Positions 11,050 to 22,630 of a stretch of 64,000 nucleotides of DNA are shown here, one piece after another (position 1 is the first letter of the stretch; each line of letters begins with the position of its first letter). Source of the DNA: Crotophaga sulcirostris (Eukaryota; Chordata; Aves; Cuculiformes; Crotophagidae); assembly GCA_013397455.1 (NCBI GenBank), contig VYZB01000219.1, positions 1,168,040 through 1,232,039 on the forward strand, read 5' to 3'. Made by a program: the position numbers and the translations under genes. Under the pieces are notes generated by a model. That model was not told the DNA's origin. It was given only the letters and a program-made list of their open reading frames with translations, and ran no database searches.

Positions 11050-14013
11050 GTAAAGCTTTAGGAAGGGCTAATTACAATGGAGTTGGTCATCTGACAGCTC
11101 AGCAAACAAACAGAACCGGAGAGAACGAAAAGGGGAATCACGACGGTGTCATGCTCACTGCTCTGAACAGAAAGAATTACAAGGGAATCAATTGTGCTCA
11201 CAGCGCCTGGGGAAAACCAAGCCAAAGGCTCAAAGCCTTCCCCACACAGGGAAATGCATCACACATTGAGAGCAATACAACCTTAGCAAGAGGCATTGCC
11301 TTAGACATAGGTCACCATCTGAAAAATAGTTGGGTACTTTACTCTGCCATAGGATTTCTCCTTTAGAAAAGCTACACCTGCATGTACATAAAACTGTACA
11401 AAAAACAAGGCATCACAAGCAAGGAAATGAAATCTCGTATAAATAGAACCAACACTGAAGAGCTACAAAGGGGTCGCTTAGATCCTTCCCACGCAGCCCG
11501 CCTGCTCCCTGGCTCCCACCTTTGGTTTTACCCCTGGCTTGTCCTAGTGCAGTGTGAGATACAGTGAACCCCTCCTCAGAGGCATTGAACCCCCCCTCCT
11601 CTTCCCTGTGCTTGTCTAGACTGGAGCCCGTGGGGAGCTTCCCCCCTCCCCACGTGCGTGGAGGCTTTATCCTTCTGGCTTAGAATTGTGCAAATGAGCT
11701 TCTTTCCGACAGCACCTCTTCTTCTTCACCCTCCCCCAGGACTGATCCCCAGGGACACCATCGGTTTCACCCTGGTGCCCCCTCTCCCAGGACCAATGCC
11801 CAGCATCTTCTCCACCCCAGGGACCCACCCCTGCTGCATCCCACCACTGCCCACTCCTTGGCACCCCACTGAGCACCCTCTCCCACTCTTCCCTATAGAT
11901 TCGCCCTCACCTCCTCCATGGTCCCACTCAACACCCATCCCCTCTCCACCCCGAGATGTGCTCCCCTCCAAAACCCAGCCTCACCACCCCCCTGTACACC
12001 CCCACAAGGCCAGCATCCATCCCTCAGGGTCCCCTTCTGCACTCCCCCAGGAGACTCACCCCCCCTCACTCTCCCTAACCAGCACCCACCCCTCGGAGCC
12101 CTCCTCTGCACTCCCAATCCCTTTGCCCCACGCTCGCTCACACTGAGAACATCACCAAGTGCTCCAGGAGACAAGACAGCAACCCCAGCCATGGCGCTTT
12201 GAGCTTCAAGGGTCCCCCTAGTGACCCTGAGCAGAAGGCAGAGAGCCCACCTGTCGGCGAGGGGCCAGGGGAAGCTGCTCTTGGACAAACACCCCTCAGA
12301 TGTGCCTCCATCGCTCTCCCGGAGGGTCCCCAAGAGGGGCACTGGACACCGCCACTGCCTGAGCCGAGGGGAGGCGTGAGCAGTCGAGTTGGCAGTGGAG
12401 TAAAAGATCCTGGCCAGCGTGGCCAAATTGCACATTCTGCCCAGTTTGGCCCTGAAACTACAGAGCTACAATAGAAACAAGTTGAGGAGCGTGACCTGCT
12501 CAGGCAGCCAGGCCAGGGGAACGTGGGCCCTGCTGGGCACCACAGCGGGCAAGGGGAGAGCAGGGATGCCCGGACTGGCAGGCGGATATCCAGTGGGAGC
12601 ATCACAACCGCCCCAAGGGACCACTGGTCAGCGGGGAGCAGCAGCAGGAGCTGGGAGGAGGGTCCTGCCTCCTCCAAGAGGCACCCAGAAGTGCCAGGGC
12701 TGAGAAGCAGGGCTGGGGCACAAGGGAGTGAGCAGGCACCTTCTGCCACCCTTCCCTTGTCACCCGGGCTCGGTTCACACCGCATCCCCTCTATCAAATG
12801 GAGAGTTGGCCACATCTTGCCACCGCTGCCAAAGCAAAGGGAGAGGAGCCACTCAGAGATGCTGGAGGTGGGGAGGAGATGGGGCGGGGGGGGGACCTGG
12901 CCTGCTGCACCCCGACAGGCACTACAGCAATGGCAGGGCAGGCTCTGACCAGCAGTGGCTGGGGTGCCTCCTCCCTGCTGTGTCCCCACACCCATCAAGC
13001 CTGGAAGAGTCATCTGTGAGCCCCACGATGGTGATGGACCATGAGGACCAAAGATGAGCGGTGGGTGGAATTGTCCTGCAGCTAGCACTGGCCTTGCTCC
13101 CTAAGAAAGATCCCAGAGATGAAGACAACTGACGTGCGTGCATGTACGGGAAGAACAATGGTGCAGCACAGCCCCTCCTCACATCCCACCGGGGGAGGAC
13201 CGAGAAGGACTACCCAGGGATGAGGCATGAGTCCCCTGCACCCCTCCTGCCAGGGGTGTACACGCAGCCCCCCAGAACAGGGCTGTGTCCCAGCTCCCAG
13301 GGGAGCAGAGAGGCTCAGGAAAGCACCCGGGCATCCTCCTCCAGGGAGTCCCTTGAGGGGCGAGGCGGTCCTCTCCCTGCCCCTGTGTGGCATCACCCCA
13401 GCTGGGTACCCTGCAAGGGAGTCGAGGATGCTGGGGCAGCAGGGACCCATCAGGAGACTGATTGACCTTTGACAATGGAAGAGAAAGCCGGATCCCGTGA
13501 GAGTGGCCCTGAGGCCTAAGAGCAGCGGGACTCCAGCGGGCAGGGGCTCTGTGGCCCCCAGTGTGACCCTGAGACAAAGCTCCTCCTCACAAAGGCAATG
13601 GTGGCTTTACAGGCGGATGGGACGGAGGTCGAAGGCATGGCCCAGCCGGTCTCATGGGCATCCCTTGCCCCAGAGGAGGCACGAGGTGATGGGCTGAGCC
13701 ACCACAGCCCATGACAACCTCCCTGCCAGCAGAGTCGGACCGAGGGCTTCTCCGGACCCAGTTGGTCCCTTGGCTGAGGGCTTCCCCACCCCTCCTCCAC
13801 CCGCCGGGCACAGGGCCACCACCAGGAACACCCCCCCAACACAGCCCCCCCTATGGCACTGGGCAGTCCCTGGGGACCCTGAAGCTTGTGGGCACAGTGA
13901 CAACGTTCAGAAAGAGAGCCTGGTTGAAAATCAGCAAAGTTCCTACAGTCCAGCTAGGACGCTGCCCCTCTCCTCCAGCTCCCAGCTGCTGTTTCAGGGA
14001 CTGTTCACATCTC

Positions 14014-14021
14014 TATTTACA
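14014..14021 (-). promoter_or_regulatory. Pumilio-type element UGUAAAUA in the 3'UTR
   Basis: The minus strand carries TGTAAATA, matching the PUF-family consensus UGUANAUA. It lies about 670 nt past the stop codon and is one of two such sites about 240 nt apart. Function is inferred from the motif only. Confidence 0.4.
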
Positions 14022-14109
14022 ATATAGAACATGAGTGTGGGCCAGGTGCTGCGCTCCCGCGGGCTCTTCCGCACAGCACACCATTCAAAGCTGGAACTTG
14101 CTCCCTGTG

Positions 14110-14190
14110 GTTTGTTTCTGGTTTGTTTTCTTTGTTTGTTTGTTTTTCCTTTTTTTGTTTGTTTTTTTTTCCTTTTTTTTTTTTTTAAAC
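14110..14190 (-). repeat. A-rich/CAAA-rich tract in the 3'UTR (T-rich on the plus strand)
   Basis: The plus strand is a long run of T with G interruptions (TTTG-like repeats and a run of about 14 T). In the PCDH1 transcript this is an A-rich tract. It could bind poly(A)-binding protein or act as an internal oligo-dT priming site that falsely suggests a short 3'UTR. No AATAAA precedes it. Confidence 0.7.
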
Positions 14191-14257
14191 GTCTTTTGTT
14201 TCAAGGACAAGAAAAAGTTTCAATCAGGCAGGACTTCAATGTCATTCCTAAGATTCA

Positions 14258-14265
14258 TATTTACA
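14258..14265 (-). promoter_or_regulatory. Pumilio-type element UGUAAAUA in the 3'UTR
   Basis: A second TGTAAATA on the transcript strand, about 430 nt past the stop codon and just upstream (RNA sense) of the A-rich tract. Motif evidence only. Confidence 0.4.
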
Positions 14266-14691
14266 GGAGTCTACAGCAAAGAGACAGGCAGCTTGCTCCC
14301 CGTTTGCGGGGACACCCCTCTCCCTATGCCCCAGGAACTCTACCAGCTCTGCATGGACCTTTGGTACGTAAGCCCTTCCCCCAGCCATGCCCTTGGCACC
14401 AGGAGCCTGCCCAGCCCTCCCCAGCAACGCAGCAGTTCGGAGACATGCACCCAGCAAGTGCTTGGAGATTGGGGTTGAGATGCCTTCATCCTTCCCACCC
14501 ACCCCAAGCCCTGGGAGGAAAAAAAATGGATTAAAAAGGCGCTCCTCTCATCCCTGCCTCGCCCTGCCCTGCTGTCCGCTGAGCCCACCGCCTGGAGAAC
14601 CGCCCACAGGAGCGATAAAGCATTGACGTTTCAAGTGTTCCTCTGGACATTGGCCTCAGAAGCAGCTGCTCCCTGCCCCTCACACCCAGCC

Positions 14692-15077
14692 TCACAGGTA
14701 TATCTCCCTCTTGGTGGTCTGGGATGAAGGGGTGGTGGCTGGTTGGAAGTCCGAGGTCTGGGTGAGAGGAATTTCCTCCATGGGAGAGTCCTTGCAGGGC
14801 TCATGGCTACTATTGGAGAAGGCACTGTACGTGGGGAGCAGGCGGAGGTTGGCCATTTTGGTGCTGCGCTCTTCTGAGAGTCTGGGGCTGCCATTCCCGA
14901 CTTGCTCTTGACTCCCTCTGTCTTGGTAAGGCACAAAAGTGGAGAGTTTGAGCGCGTTCTTGGGCCTGCGGCTGGGGGACGACTGGCCGGGCATCCAGCA
15001 GGTATCGGAGTGGCCAAACTCTGTGCACTCCCGGGTACAGGTCCCAGTCATGGCTACATCAGGCAGAGGCCGGAGAT
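14692..15077 (-). CDS. PCDH1: Protocadherin-1, last coding exon (C-terminal cytoplasmic tail)
   Basis: This exon encodes the last 128 residues of a delta-1 protocadherin, a homophilic cell-adhesion protein of the plasma membrane; this part lies in the cytoplasm. The translation starts DLRPLPDVAMTGT, runs into the conserved delta-protocadherin motif CTRECTEFGHSDTCWMPG, continues through a Ser/Pro-rich stretch (LKLSTFVPYQDRG, LLPTYSAFSNSSH, EEIPLTQTSDF) and ends TTKREIYL followed by TGA at 14694-14692. I recognise these blocks as the long-isoform PCDH1 tail. The exon begins after a good acceptor (gcttccctgcag) at 15078-15079. The open frame continues to 15471, but that part is intron. The first codon is split: its first base G comes from the exon at 43436, giving Asp. 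No frameshift or internal stop is seen. A different delta-1 paralogue (PCDH7, PCDH9 or PCDH11) is possible but fits the motifs less well. Confidence 0.92.
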
Positions 15078-15099
15078 CTGCAGGGAAGCAAGTGAGAGC
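15078..15099 (-). other. Splice acceptor of the last PCDH1 exon
   Basis: The minus strand reads a pyrimidine-rich tract ending cttccctgcag, then exon sequence atctccgg. The AG is at 15079-15078. The phase agrees with the donor at 43435. Confidence 0.85.
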
Positions 15100-16336
15100 A
15101 TGGTTATGCACGCCCAGGTACCACCAGCTTGGGACATGAGGCTGGAGCACAGGGGCGAGAGCAGAGCTGGGATATCTCTGTCCTACCCCCACCCTCCCCT
15201 GGTAGGAGGGGACAGCCGGACCCACAGCCACCCAGGGAGCCAGACACATGGCCACCCCAGGATCAAAGGCAGAGCTGGGAAGGGAACCCAAGGCTCCTGG
15301 CAGCTCATGCCTCCTGTCCAAGCTCACAGCCCCAGCCTCCTGGACAACCATCCTCCTTGCAGCAGATACACGCAGAGAAACTGGAGGCTGAACATGAGGC
15401 AGCGCACACTTAGTCCATTCCCTTTGCAGGTGAGCATTGCACAAGAGAGGCTCCACAGCCTGGATTTGCACAGCAGAACACAGGCTGCCAGCAGACCAGT
15501 CACCCCAAAGCCACCTGAGCCCTGCTAGGCTCTAGAAACCCCCTTGATCCAGCATCTTTGGGCACAACTTCACCGCATTGAGACAAGGTTCATAGGGAAC
15601 TGCTCCAAATACAGCCAGGCTCTTCGCTGCCCTGAGGCACAATCATACGAGCACCGTGTTTGGGCAGTCCTGTCCTGCTCACCAATCAGGCATGCCAGGC
15701 CACCTGCAAGCCTCCCCAGGTGCTCAGCAGCAGCAGCCCCAAGCTCAGTCAGAAGTCCTCAGACATTGGCTGGTCTCTTGCAGAGCCTGAATTCCCCGAG
15801 CACAGTGAACCTTACCACCTCCAGAGAAGCTGCAACTGGTACTTGTGAATATCAGATCACATATCTGATACTCGTGAGTCTCTGCTCCAGGAGCACCCAA
15901 GCCTCTCTGTGCATCACACATCTGACTTTCAAGACAGCCAGGTATCTGAGGACATCAATAGCTCCTTGCTCCTGACATAGCCAGGAAACCCTGGCCATCA
16001 GCTACATCAAGTCATGGTCTGGTGTCCTCACATACTGGCCACCCTATATACCAGATATTAGAAGACCTTCCTAAGCCTCGGTCATGTGTCCTTTCCACAG
16101 GGACCACCTGTCACAAGGTTTCAGAGGCTGAAACTTGGCATTTCCATGCAGAGGTGTGTGTCCTTCCAAGAGGTACCCCAGACACAAGCCACCCCTTGCC
16201 ATCTCCCCCGATCTGAGACACAACATATCCTCCTGCCACTGCCTGGGACACATTGCTGCCCACTACCACAAGCACCTGCTGGCAGATCAAGCCTGGTGCT
16301 GATGCTGGGATGAAGGATGAGCCGCTGAGTGACCAG
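15100..16336. other. Intronic single-copy DNA
   Basis: No additional exon or repeat recognised next to the last coding exon. Confidence 0.45.
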
Positions 16337-16710
16337 GGGATGCTTAGCTTGAAGAAAAGGAGGTTGAGAGGAAACCTCATCCCTCTCTGTAGCTCCTGAA
16401 AGGAGGTTGGAGTGAGGTGGATGCTGGTCTCTTCTCCCAAGTAACAAAGGATAGAATGAGAGGAAATGGCCTCAGGTTGCACCAGGGGAGGTTTAGGTTG
16501 GATATTAAGGAAAATTTCTTTACTGACAGAGTGGTGAAGCCCTGTCCCAGGCTGCTTGGGGCAGTGGTGGAGTCTCCATCCCTGGAAGGGTTCAAAAAGC
16601 ATGTAGACATGGCACTCTGGAACATGGTTTAGCAGGCACAGTGGGGTTGGGCTGACGGTTGGACTGGATGAGCTTAGAGGTCTTTTCCAACCTTAATGAT
16701 TCTGTGATTC
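16337..16710 (+). mobile_element. CR1 type III, sense, with duplicated 3' flank
   Basis: It reads from 'tagcttgaagaaaaggaggt' through [30 protein letters not shown] text to the 3' end gcttagaggtcttttccaac, then ttaatgattctgtgattcta. Its 3' flank (16711-16922) is repeated, with a matching CR1, at 37556-37784. Confidence 0.9.
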
Positions 16711-16922
16711 TAAGGGAGGGGCTGCTCATGACCTTGAGATTGCTCTGACTTGCAGATGTCCCTCCTGGTTCACAGAAGTCCTCTCTGTCTCTTCACCCAG
16801 GAGCTCACTCACTGCATTGCTGGCAAACAGCCCTGCAGACTGGTGGAGGGAGATAATGAGGAGCTCTGGGGACCTGAGACATGCGGGGCTTTCACCAGTT
16901 CAGGGCATGTCCCACAGTTGCC
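16711..16922 (+). repeat. Non-CR1 block duplicated with its CR1 (copy 1)
   Basis: The sequence from 'agggaggggctgctcatgac' to 'cagttgcc' matches 37556-37784 with only scattered differences and a few small indels. It contains no CR1 consensus. In copy 1 the flank runs straight on into single-copy DNA. Confidence 0.85.
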
Positions 16923-19900
16923 CCACCAGATACACACTGGCACACACAATCCCTTCCTCCTAAGAAAGGACAGAGCCGCTGGCACTCTCAGGTCGGGGAA
17001 GAAGGAAACCGGAGCCATTCCCATCATGCTGGGGGCTCTGCCCTCATCAGCACATCCCTCCTGCCACCAGTTCAGGGCTCTTGGACACCAGCATCGCTGA
17101 TTCACCCTGGCAAAGCTTTCACACACAGGCAACTCTGGGATATGAGGAAGGTCTCTGCAGGACAAGGTTCCATACAAGGCAGGGAAGGGTTGACAAGGGT
17201 CATAACTGAAAGCTGAAGGGATGGGCATGGAAGAAGGGACCAAGTTAGCAGCAAACATGAGTTTACCTTGTCCTAAAACAACCCACAGTTACTGCATCCC
17301 AAATTCTCAGCTCCTGTGGGGGTTGAGGCACCCCAGTTTCTCCCCGCGGTTCCTGCGGAGCCTCTGGCACCCATGGTGCTTCCCATGCTGGGAGCTGCCT
17401 CCCGTGTCCCGTCCCCTGGCGCCCACATAAGCTGTGATATCCTGGCAGAAGCCATAAGGACATACCTCAGCGCAGACCCCCTTCACAGCCTGCTCCGCTC
17501 AGGGGACTCTAATGAGGAGCAGAAAAAGGACGAGAGGGTCACATCATTGCACAGCCCCCAGCCTCCACACCCACCCGCAGGACCCTTCAGTCTCTGTCAG
17601 CCCCTCCCCATTGCATCGCACCAAAGCCCACAGCATCCCTCTGGTACCAGCTGCCTTCAGGACTCCCTTGGCCTCTCCTGACCCTGCTCCAGCCTCCTTG
17701 AGACTGCTTGGCCATCTCTCACCAGTTTCCTCCAGCCTTATGCTAGCCTCCATGGAGCCCACAGGCCCTTGCAGGACTCACGCAGGAACCTGAGGCAAAG
17801 CTTGAAGCCACCTGGTTTGTGGCACTCTAAGCAAAGGAACTGGGGCTGGGCATCACATGGTGATGTGCACACACACACATGGATACAGCCCAGCTGGACC
17901 CACACTGACACGTTCACGCACCACAGAGGGGCACGCTTAAATGAACTCGAGCGCAGGGGACAGCCATGCAGGGTGTAAAAGCAGGAGCCCACGCACTGCA
18001 GGGGACGAGATGCCCACACAGGCCAGTGTAGAGCTTAGCTTGGGGTCATCCTCAGGGCTGGCTGCAGCGCAACTCTCCTATTTCCTGAGCATGTGGAAAG
18101 CTGCCTCATTCCTTTCTCCTAACTTCAGATAGAAAGCAAGATACAAAACCAGAGGCAAGACAACTCAGTTTGCACCTCTACTCTGTGCAAGTCAAAGCAG
18201 AGGCTGGAGCCTGTGTCCCAGATGTTCCACCAGCTCTCCATCTCAGGACAACAGGATGCCCCAATGGCCAGTGGCTTGGTCAGTTTGAGGTTGTGTTACG
18301 CTGTCTTCATTTCTTCTGTTCAAGAGGCAATATAGCTGTCTCTCTTATCTCCTTTCCCACCAGACAAATAGGATAGCTTGTAATCACTTCCACTTCCAGA
18401 AATGCCTTGGTGCTGCATACTCCCAGGGTGGGGGGTGGACAAGTGCCACCTCTTCTTGCTCTGGCAGAAGGAGCATTTGTTGAGTCTACGGAGGGTACTG
18501 GCAGGACCAAAATAAAAGCTATCTCTGTTGAACAAAGCTATGGCGATTTCCTCGCGCCAACGGCAGCTTAGAAATTGCAGGATCAAGCAGGAACGCTGTG
18601 TTCAGGGTCTTTTATTCTGGTTTTCCTATTGTCCATTTCTGGCTCCAAAGTCTTTTTCCAGGGCTGTCCTTCCACTTGCAGTGAGATGCTGGCATTGGAG
18701 CTCTGCTGCTAAAGGAGCGTATTATGTGCCGTGAGCACAACCAGCTCCACTTTAAGAGCCCGGGAACAAGGCAGTGTGTAATTCCTGAATAGCTGTGATT
18801 TAGAGCAAACACGACCCTATGGCCTAATTCTCAGCACATGACAATGGGCCAGAGACTTCAATGTGTCACCGCGGACAAACAAAAATCTTTCTTTGGGGGT
18901 AACACTGATGGAAATTCTGCCTGCAAAGCGCTGGTTCTGGATGCGCTGCAGTGCGGTGAGGAAGCAGAGCCCAAACCACATCTCAGGGTCAATATGCCCA
19001 CTTCTTACAAAGTCCACTTCAGATTTCAGATCCCTCCTCCACACCAGGAATGCAGGTTTGTGACTCTGAACCCTTGATTTGATGAAGTTCCCAGGTGATG
19101 AAGAGGATGGTCATGCCCTTTCCAGTATCTCACTCCTCCACGGGATCCTGACCATGCAATGTAAAAGCTATGTAGCTGTGCTTTCCTAAGCTTTGTCCTC
19201 TCCCTGCACTTCTTCCATTCAGTTATTGACATTTCCAAGACAGGAAGGTTGTTTGGGCATTCACAGACCTCACAGTCTTCTGGTTTCCCCTTTTTCTATA
19301 GCTTTGCATTTCTCTGGCATCCTCTTGTTAGCAGCCCCAGGGATGCTCACCCTGGGCCCACTGCATAAGAATGAGTTCTGGGACAGTAAAAGCATCCCTT
19401 TAGGGACAGTAAAAGACACATCCCTTTGAACTTTCCAGATGAAAAGGGGGCACAGTTGGGAGTTTCATCAAGACGTACCTTGGGCCCTCGTTCTGTCTGG
19501 AGGAGGGGAAACTCTCTCCAGCAGTGGTTCTGTTCTTCATGCTGGTGTGGCTGTTGGAGCTCTGTTCTCAATGCTGGTTCTCATCTCTTGCCATCCAGGG
19601 CACCTCTGCTCTTTATGAAGGAGATTATGCCAGGCTGCCTCCTCTGGGAAGAGGCACATATTGGTGCTGTTGCTAATTATTTCTCTCTGTATATCCCCAC
19701 GCAAGGCAGGAACACATCCTGTTCCAGCCACTTTCAAGGGCTCCTCTAAGAGTATTATTGCTCTTATTGGGGGGTTTCAACACAGCGCTTGAGTAGTTAG
19801 GAGACAAAAGCAGGCAGCCTCATTCAGCAGGGACCTCCATCTCCTCTAGGAGATGTGCGGAGGTTCACCCACCTGCTGCAAGCCAGGTAACTTCAAGCAG

Positions 19901-20688
19901 AGGATGAGAGTCAGCCTCAACTACCGGGTTTTTTTGCCACCATCTGCAATGGGCACAGCCTGGTTTGGTTCTCCCTGTCTTCCGTTTGCATCAGACATCA
20001 GAACCATATGCATGGTGGGCAGGGGTGATGCAGCTCAGGAGGCCAGATCTTGTGGGTGAGGGGATGTAGAGGAGCAGCTCGGGGAGGGAAGGCAGTGGGA
20101 CTGTGGGGATGTGACACAGCAGAGGATGCAGAAAAGCCCAGAACGGAGGAGGGAAGCACAGCATGCAAGGAGGGAGCAGGGAGGTTCAGCAGCACAGAGA
20201 ATTGTGGAATACGACAGTGTGGGGAGAGCAGCTCAGAGGCAAAGCAGGACCAGAAAGACTCATCTTCCCTACATAGTGGCATGGAGAACACTGGCCACTC
20301 TAATTTCAATTGGCTACCCCTGTTCAGAGCCCAAAAGCCCTTTGCCACTTCTAGCCTCAGGTAGGGGGTGAAAGGGTGGAGCAGGACACACACGGCAAAC
20401 CGAAGGCTGAGGAGAAAGGGGTTTCTTCCCAAATGGCTGTCTTTCAGTCAGGGAATGATACAGTGTTTCCAGTACCAGTAGCTTAATCACCTCTGTTGCC
20501 CTGGTGTGGACACCTGGAAACACCTGTGTCCCACGCTGAGTCCTCAGGGCTATGTAGACCACTCCTGGGACATCCCTTACAGCAGTGGCCTCCATCACAA
20601 CCCAGCAGCATTGTCCTCCCTGTCTGCCCCTACAGCATTTATGCAATGGGAGCAGCATCTCAGGTGCTGCTTTTTCTAACGACTCCCT
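16923..20688. other. Intronic single-copy DNA
   Basis: 3.8 kb without CR1 or recognisable exon. There is a short CA run at 17869-17880 and a direct repeat of 'gggacagtaaaag' with flanking 'catcccttt' at 19380-19427. Nothing else stands out. Confidence 0.45.
19380..19427 (+). repeat. Two-copy tandem repeat, about 24 bp
   Basis: gggacagtaaaagcatccct is followed directly by a second copy with a two-base insertion (gggacagtaaaagacacatc). Confidence 0.7.
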
Positions 20689-20871
20689 TAGAATCATGTA
20701 ATTGCTTGGTTGGAAAAGACCTTTGAGATCATTGAGTTCAACTGTACCTGTGCACTACTAAACCTGATCCCTGAGAAACCTGACTACCCATCTTCTAAAC
20801 ACCTCCAGGGACGGTGAATCCACCACCTCCCTGGGCAGCCTCTGCCAGTGCCTTACCACCCTTTCAGTGGT
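20689..20871 (-). mobile_element. CR1 type II, antisense, short
   Basis: It starts tagaatcatgtaattgcttg, reads 'ggaaaagacctttgagatc' and stops after 'ccaccctttcagtgg'. About 180 bp of the 3' end, lying directly against the minisatellite that follows. Confidence 0.88.
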
Positions 20872-20898
20872 TTCACAGTTCGTACAGCACAGCTCCTG

Positions 20899-21515
20899 AG
20901 AGCAGGCACCATTTCCCTACTCCACCATAGCTCACTGGTGCTGTTCTCCTGCACCATCGCTCCCTCCAGGTACCACTCCCTGGAGTGCCCACACCTACAG
21001 GTACTATTGCCTCCAGCACTGTTCCCTCCAGGCACCTTTCCCCTGCCTTGGCACTGCTGACAGGTACCATTCTCCTGTGTCCCTCTTCTCCATAGGTAGC
21101 AGTCCCCTACAGCGTGCCTACCTACAGGTATCGTTCCCCTACAGTGCTCTTCCCTACAGGTACTGTCCCCCACAGTGTGGTTACCGAAGGTATCGCTCTC
21201 CTGCAGTGTTGCTCTCTACAGGTGCCGCTCTCCCGCAGCGCCGTTCCCAGAAAGTCCCATTCCCCCATGGCGCCGCTGCCTACAGGTACTGGTCCCCCAT
21301 GGTGCCACGTCCTCCAGGTGCCATGTTCTGTGCTGCTGCTCCCTCCAGGTATTGCCTTTCCCCGCTGCTCTCTTCCCTTCAGGCGCTGCCTCTCCAATGG
21401 TGCTATTTACTCCAGGTACCATGTTTTACAACGCTGTTCCCTCCAGATACCACTCCCCTGTGGTGCTGCGTCCTCCAGGCACTACTGCTTCGTGGTCTGT
21501 TCCCTCTTCACTACA
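20899..21515 (+). repeat. Degenerate minisatellite, about 32-bp unit, about 19 copies
   Basis: Units of 30-34 bp each start with an AGGTACC-like core (aggtaccattcccctacagt is typical) and end CTCC or CTAC. Because 32 is not a multiple of three, the frame cycles, yet long frames stay open on both strands, giving repetitive Cys/Tyr/Pro/Ser-rich conceptual peptides. I read this as a non-coding minisatellite. It sits between two antisense type II CR1 copies. Confidence 0.85.
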
Positions 21516-21540
21516 CCTTAACAGTACAGTTATTTGGAGA

Positions 21541-21950
21541 GAATCATAGAATCATGGGATTTCTTGGTTGGAAAAGACCTTTGAGATCATCAAGTCCAAC
21601 TGTACCTGTCCACTAAACCATCCCTGAGCACTTCATCTCCTCACCATTTTAACAGGGATTGTGACTCCACCACCACCCTTGGCAGCTGTTCCAGTGCCTG
21701 AGAACCTTTTCAGTGAAGAATTTTTTCCTGATGTTCAATCTAAACCTCCCCTGTTGCAATTTGAGGCCATTTTCTCTTATCCTATCCCCTGTCACTTGGG
21801 AGAAGAGACCAGCACCCACCTCCTTACAACCTCCTTTCAGGTGGTTGTAAACAGTGATAAGGTCTCCCCTCAGCCTCCTCTTCTCTAGGCTAAACAACCC
21901 CAGTTCTCTCAGCCACTTCTCCTAAGACTTCTCCAGACCCTTCACCCCAG
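21541..21950 (-). mobile_element. CR1 type II, antisense
   Basis: It starts gaatcatagaatcatgggat, reads 'ggaaaagacctttgagatc' and extends to 'ctctcagccacttctcctaa' and beyond. About 410 bp. The minus strand shows [20 protein letters not shown] ORF2 text. Confidence 0.9.
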
Positions 21951-21990
21951 TGTTCCCCAACATCCTGTTTTCTTATACCAGTAGCTCTGC

Positions 21991-22026
21991 TCTTGTCCTG
22001 TCCTGTCCAGTCCTGTCCTGTCCTAC
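21991..22026 (+). repeat. (GTCCT)n microsatellite
   Basis: About seven degenerate pentamers (tgtcctgtcctgtccagtcc and on), lying between two CR1 copies. Confidence 0.8.
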
Positions 22027-22098
22027 TCTTCACATCCTTGCATCCCGGCACTGCTGGAATGACTTCCTTGCACTATCCCACCTCTTGAGTCACCCCCC

Positions 22099-22630
22099 GC
22101 TACTCTGCTCTTGTGAGACCCCACCTGGAGTACTGTATCCAGTTCTGGAATTCCCAGTATAGGAAGGATATGGAACTGTTGGAGTGGGGCCAGAGGAGGC
22201 CATGAAGATGACCCGAGGGCTGAAGCACCTCTGATATGGGGACAGGCTGAGAGAGTTGGGGTTGTTCAGCCTGGAGAAGGCTTCAGGGAGAGCTTAGAGC
22301 AGCCTCCAGTACTGAAAGGGGGTCCAGGAAAACTGAGAAGAGGCTCTTTACAAGGGCCTGGAGTGGCCGGACAAGGGGGATGGCTTTAAATTGGAACGAG
22401 GAAGATTGTGATTAGACATTAGGAAGAAATTCTTCACGATGAGGGTGGGGAGGCCCTGTCTCAGGTTTCCCAGAGAAGTGGTGGCTATCCCACCCCTGGA
22501 GGTGTTCAAGGCCAGGCTGGATGGGGCTTGGAGTCCCCTGATCCAATGGGAGGTATCCCTGCCCATGGCAGGGGGTTGGAACTGGATGGGCTTTGAGGTC
22601 CCTTCCAACCCAAACCACCCTATGATTCCT
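22099..22630 (+). mobile_element. CR1 type I, sense, about 530 bp
   Basis: It runs from 'gagaccccacctggagtac' through the leucine-rich ORF2 C-terminus to cttccaacccaaaccaccct and one octamer. It shares the GAAATTCTTCACGATGAGGG variant with the copies at 2821, 57793 and 62245. Several small deletions, as in the 'ggagaaggcttcagg' region, break the reading frame. Confidence 0.9.

Larger units (their letters stand above)
11015..14691 (-). other. PCDH1: Probable 3' untranslated region of PCDH1
   Basis: The minus strand between the TGA at 14692 and the AATAAA at 11044-11049 holds no CR1 copy, in contrast to both flanks, and no splice-like coding exon, as expected for a long 3'UTR. It contains an A-rich tract (RNA sense) at 14110-14190, two UGUAAAUA Pumilio-type sites at 14258-14265 and 14014-14021, a G-rich part in RNA sense around 11640-12130, and a less GC-rich last 500 bases. 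A 316-codon open frame at 12138-13088 looks like a chance result of GC bias. No transcript data were available, so an earlier polyadenylation site cannot be excluded. Confidence 0.65.

Noticed and set aside
12138..13088. 316-codon open frame on the minus strand
   Set aside because: It lies in the 3'UTR, has Pro/Ser/Gly/Cys-rich composition from GC bias, and shows no domain or start context.
15078..15471. Open-frame extension of the last PCDH1 exon to 15471
   Set aside because: A strong acceptor at 15078-15079 fits the phase of the upstream exon, and residues beyond it do not resemble a protocadherin.
21077..21616. Repetitive Cys/Tyr/Pro-rich peptide frames
   Set aside because: They come from the 32-bp minisatellite, and equally open frames exist on the other strand.
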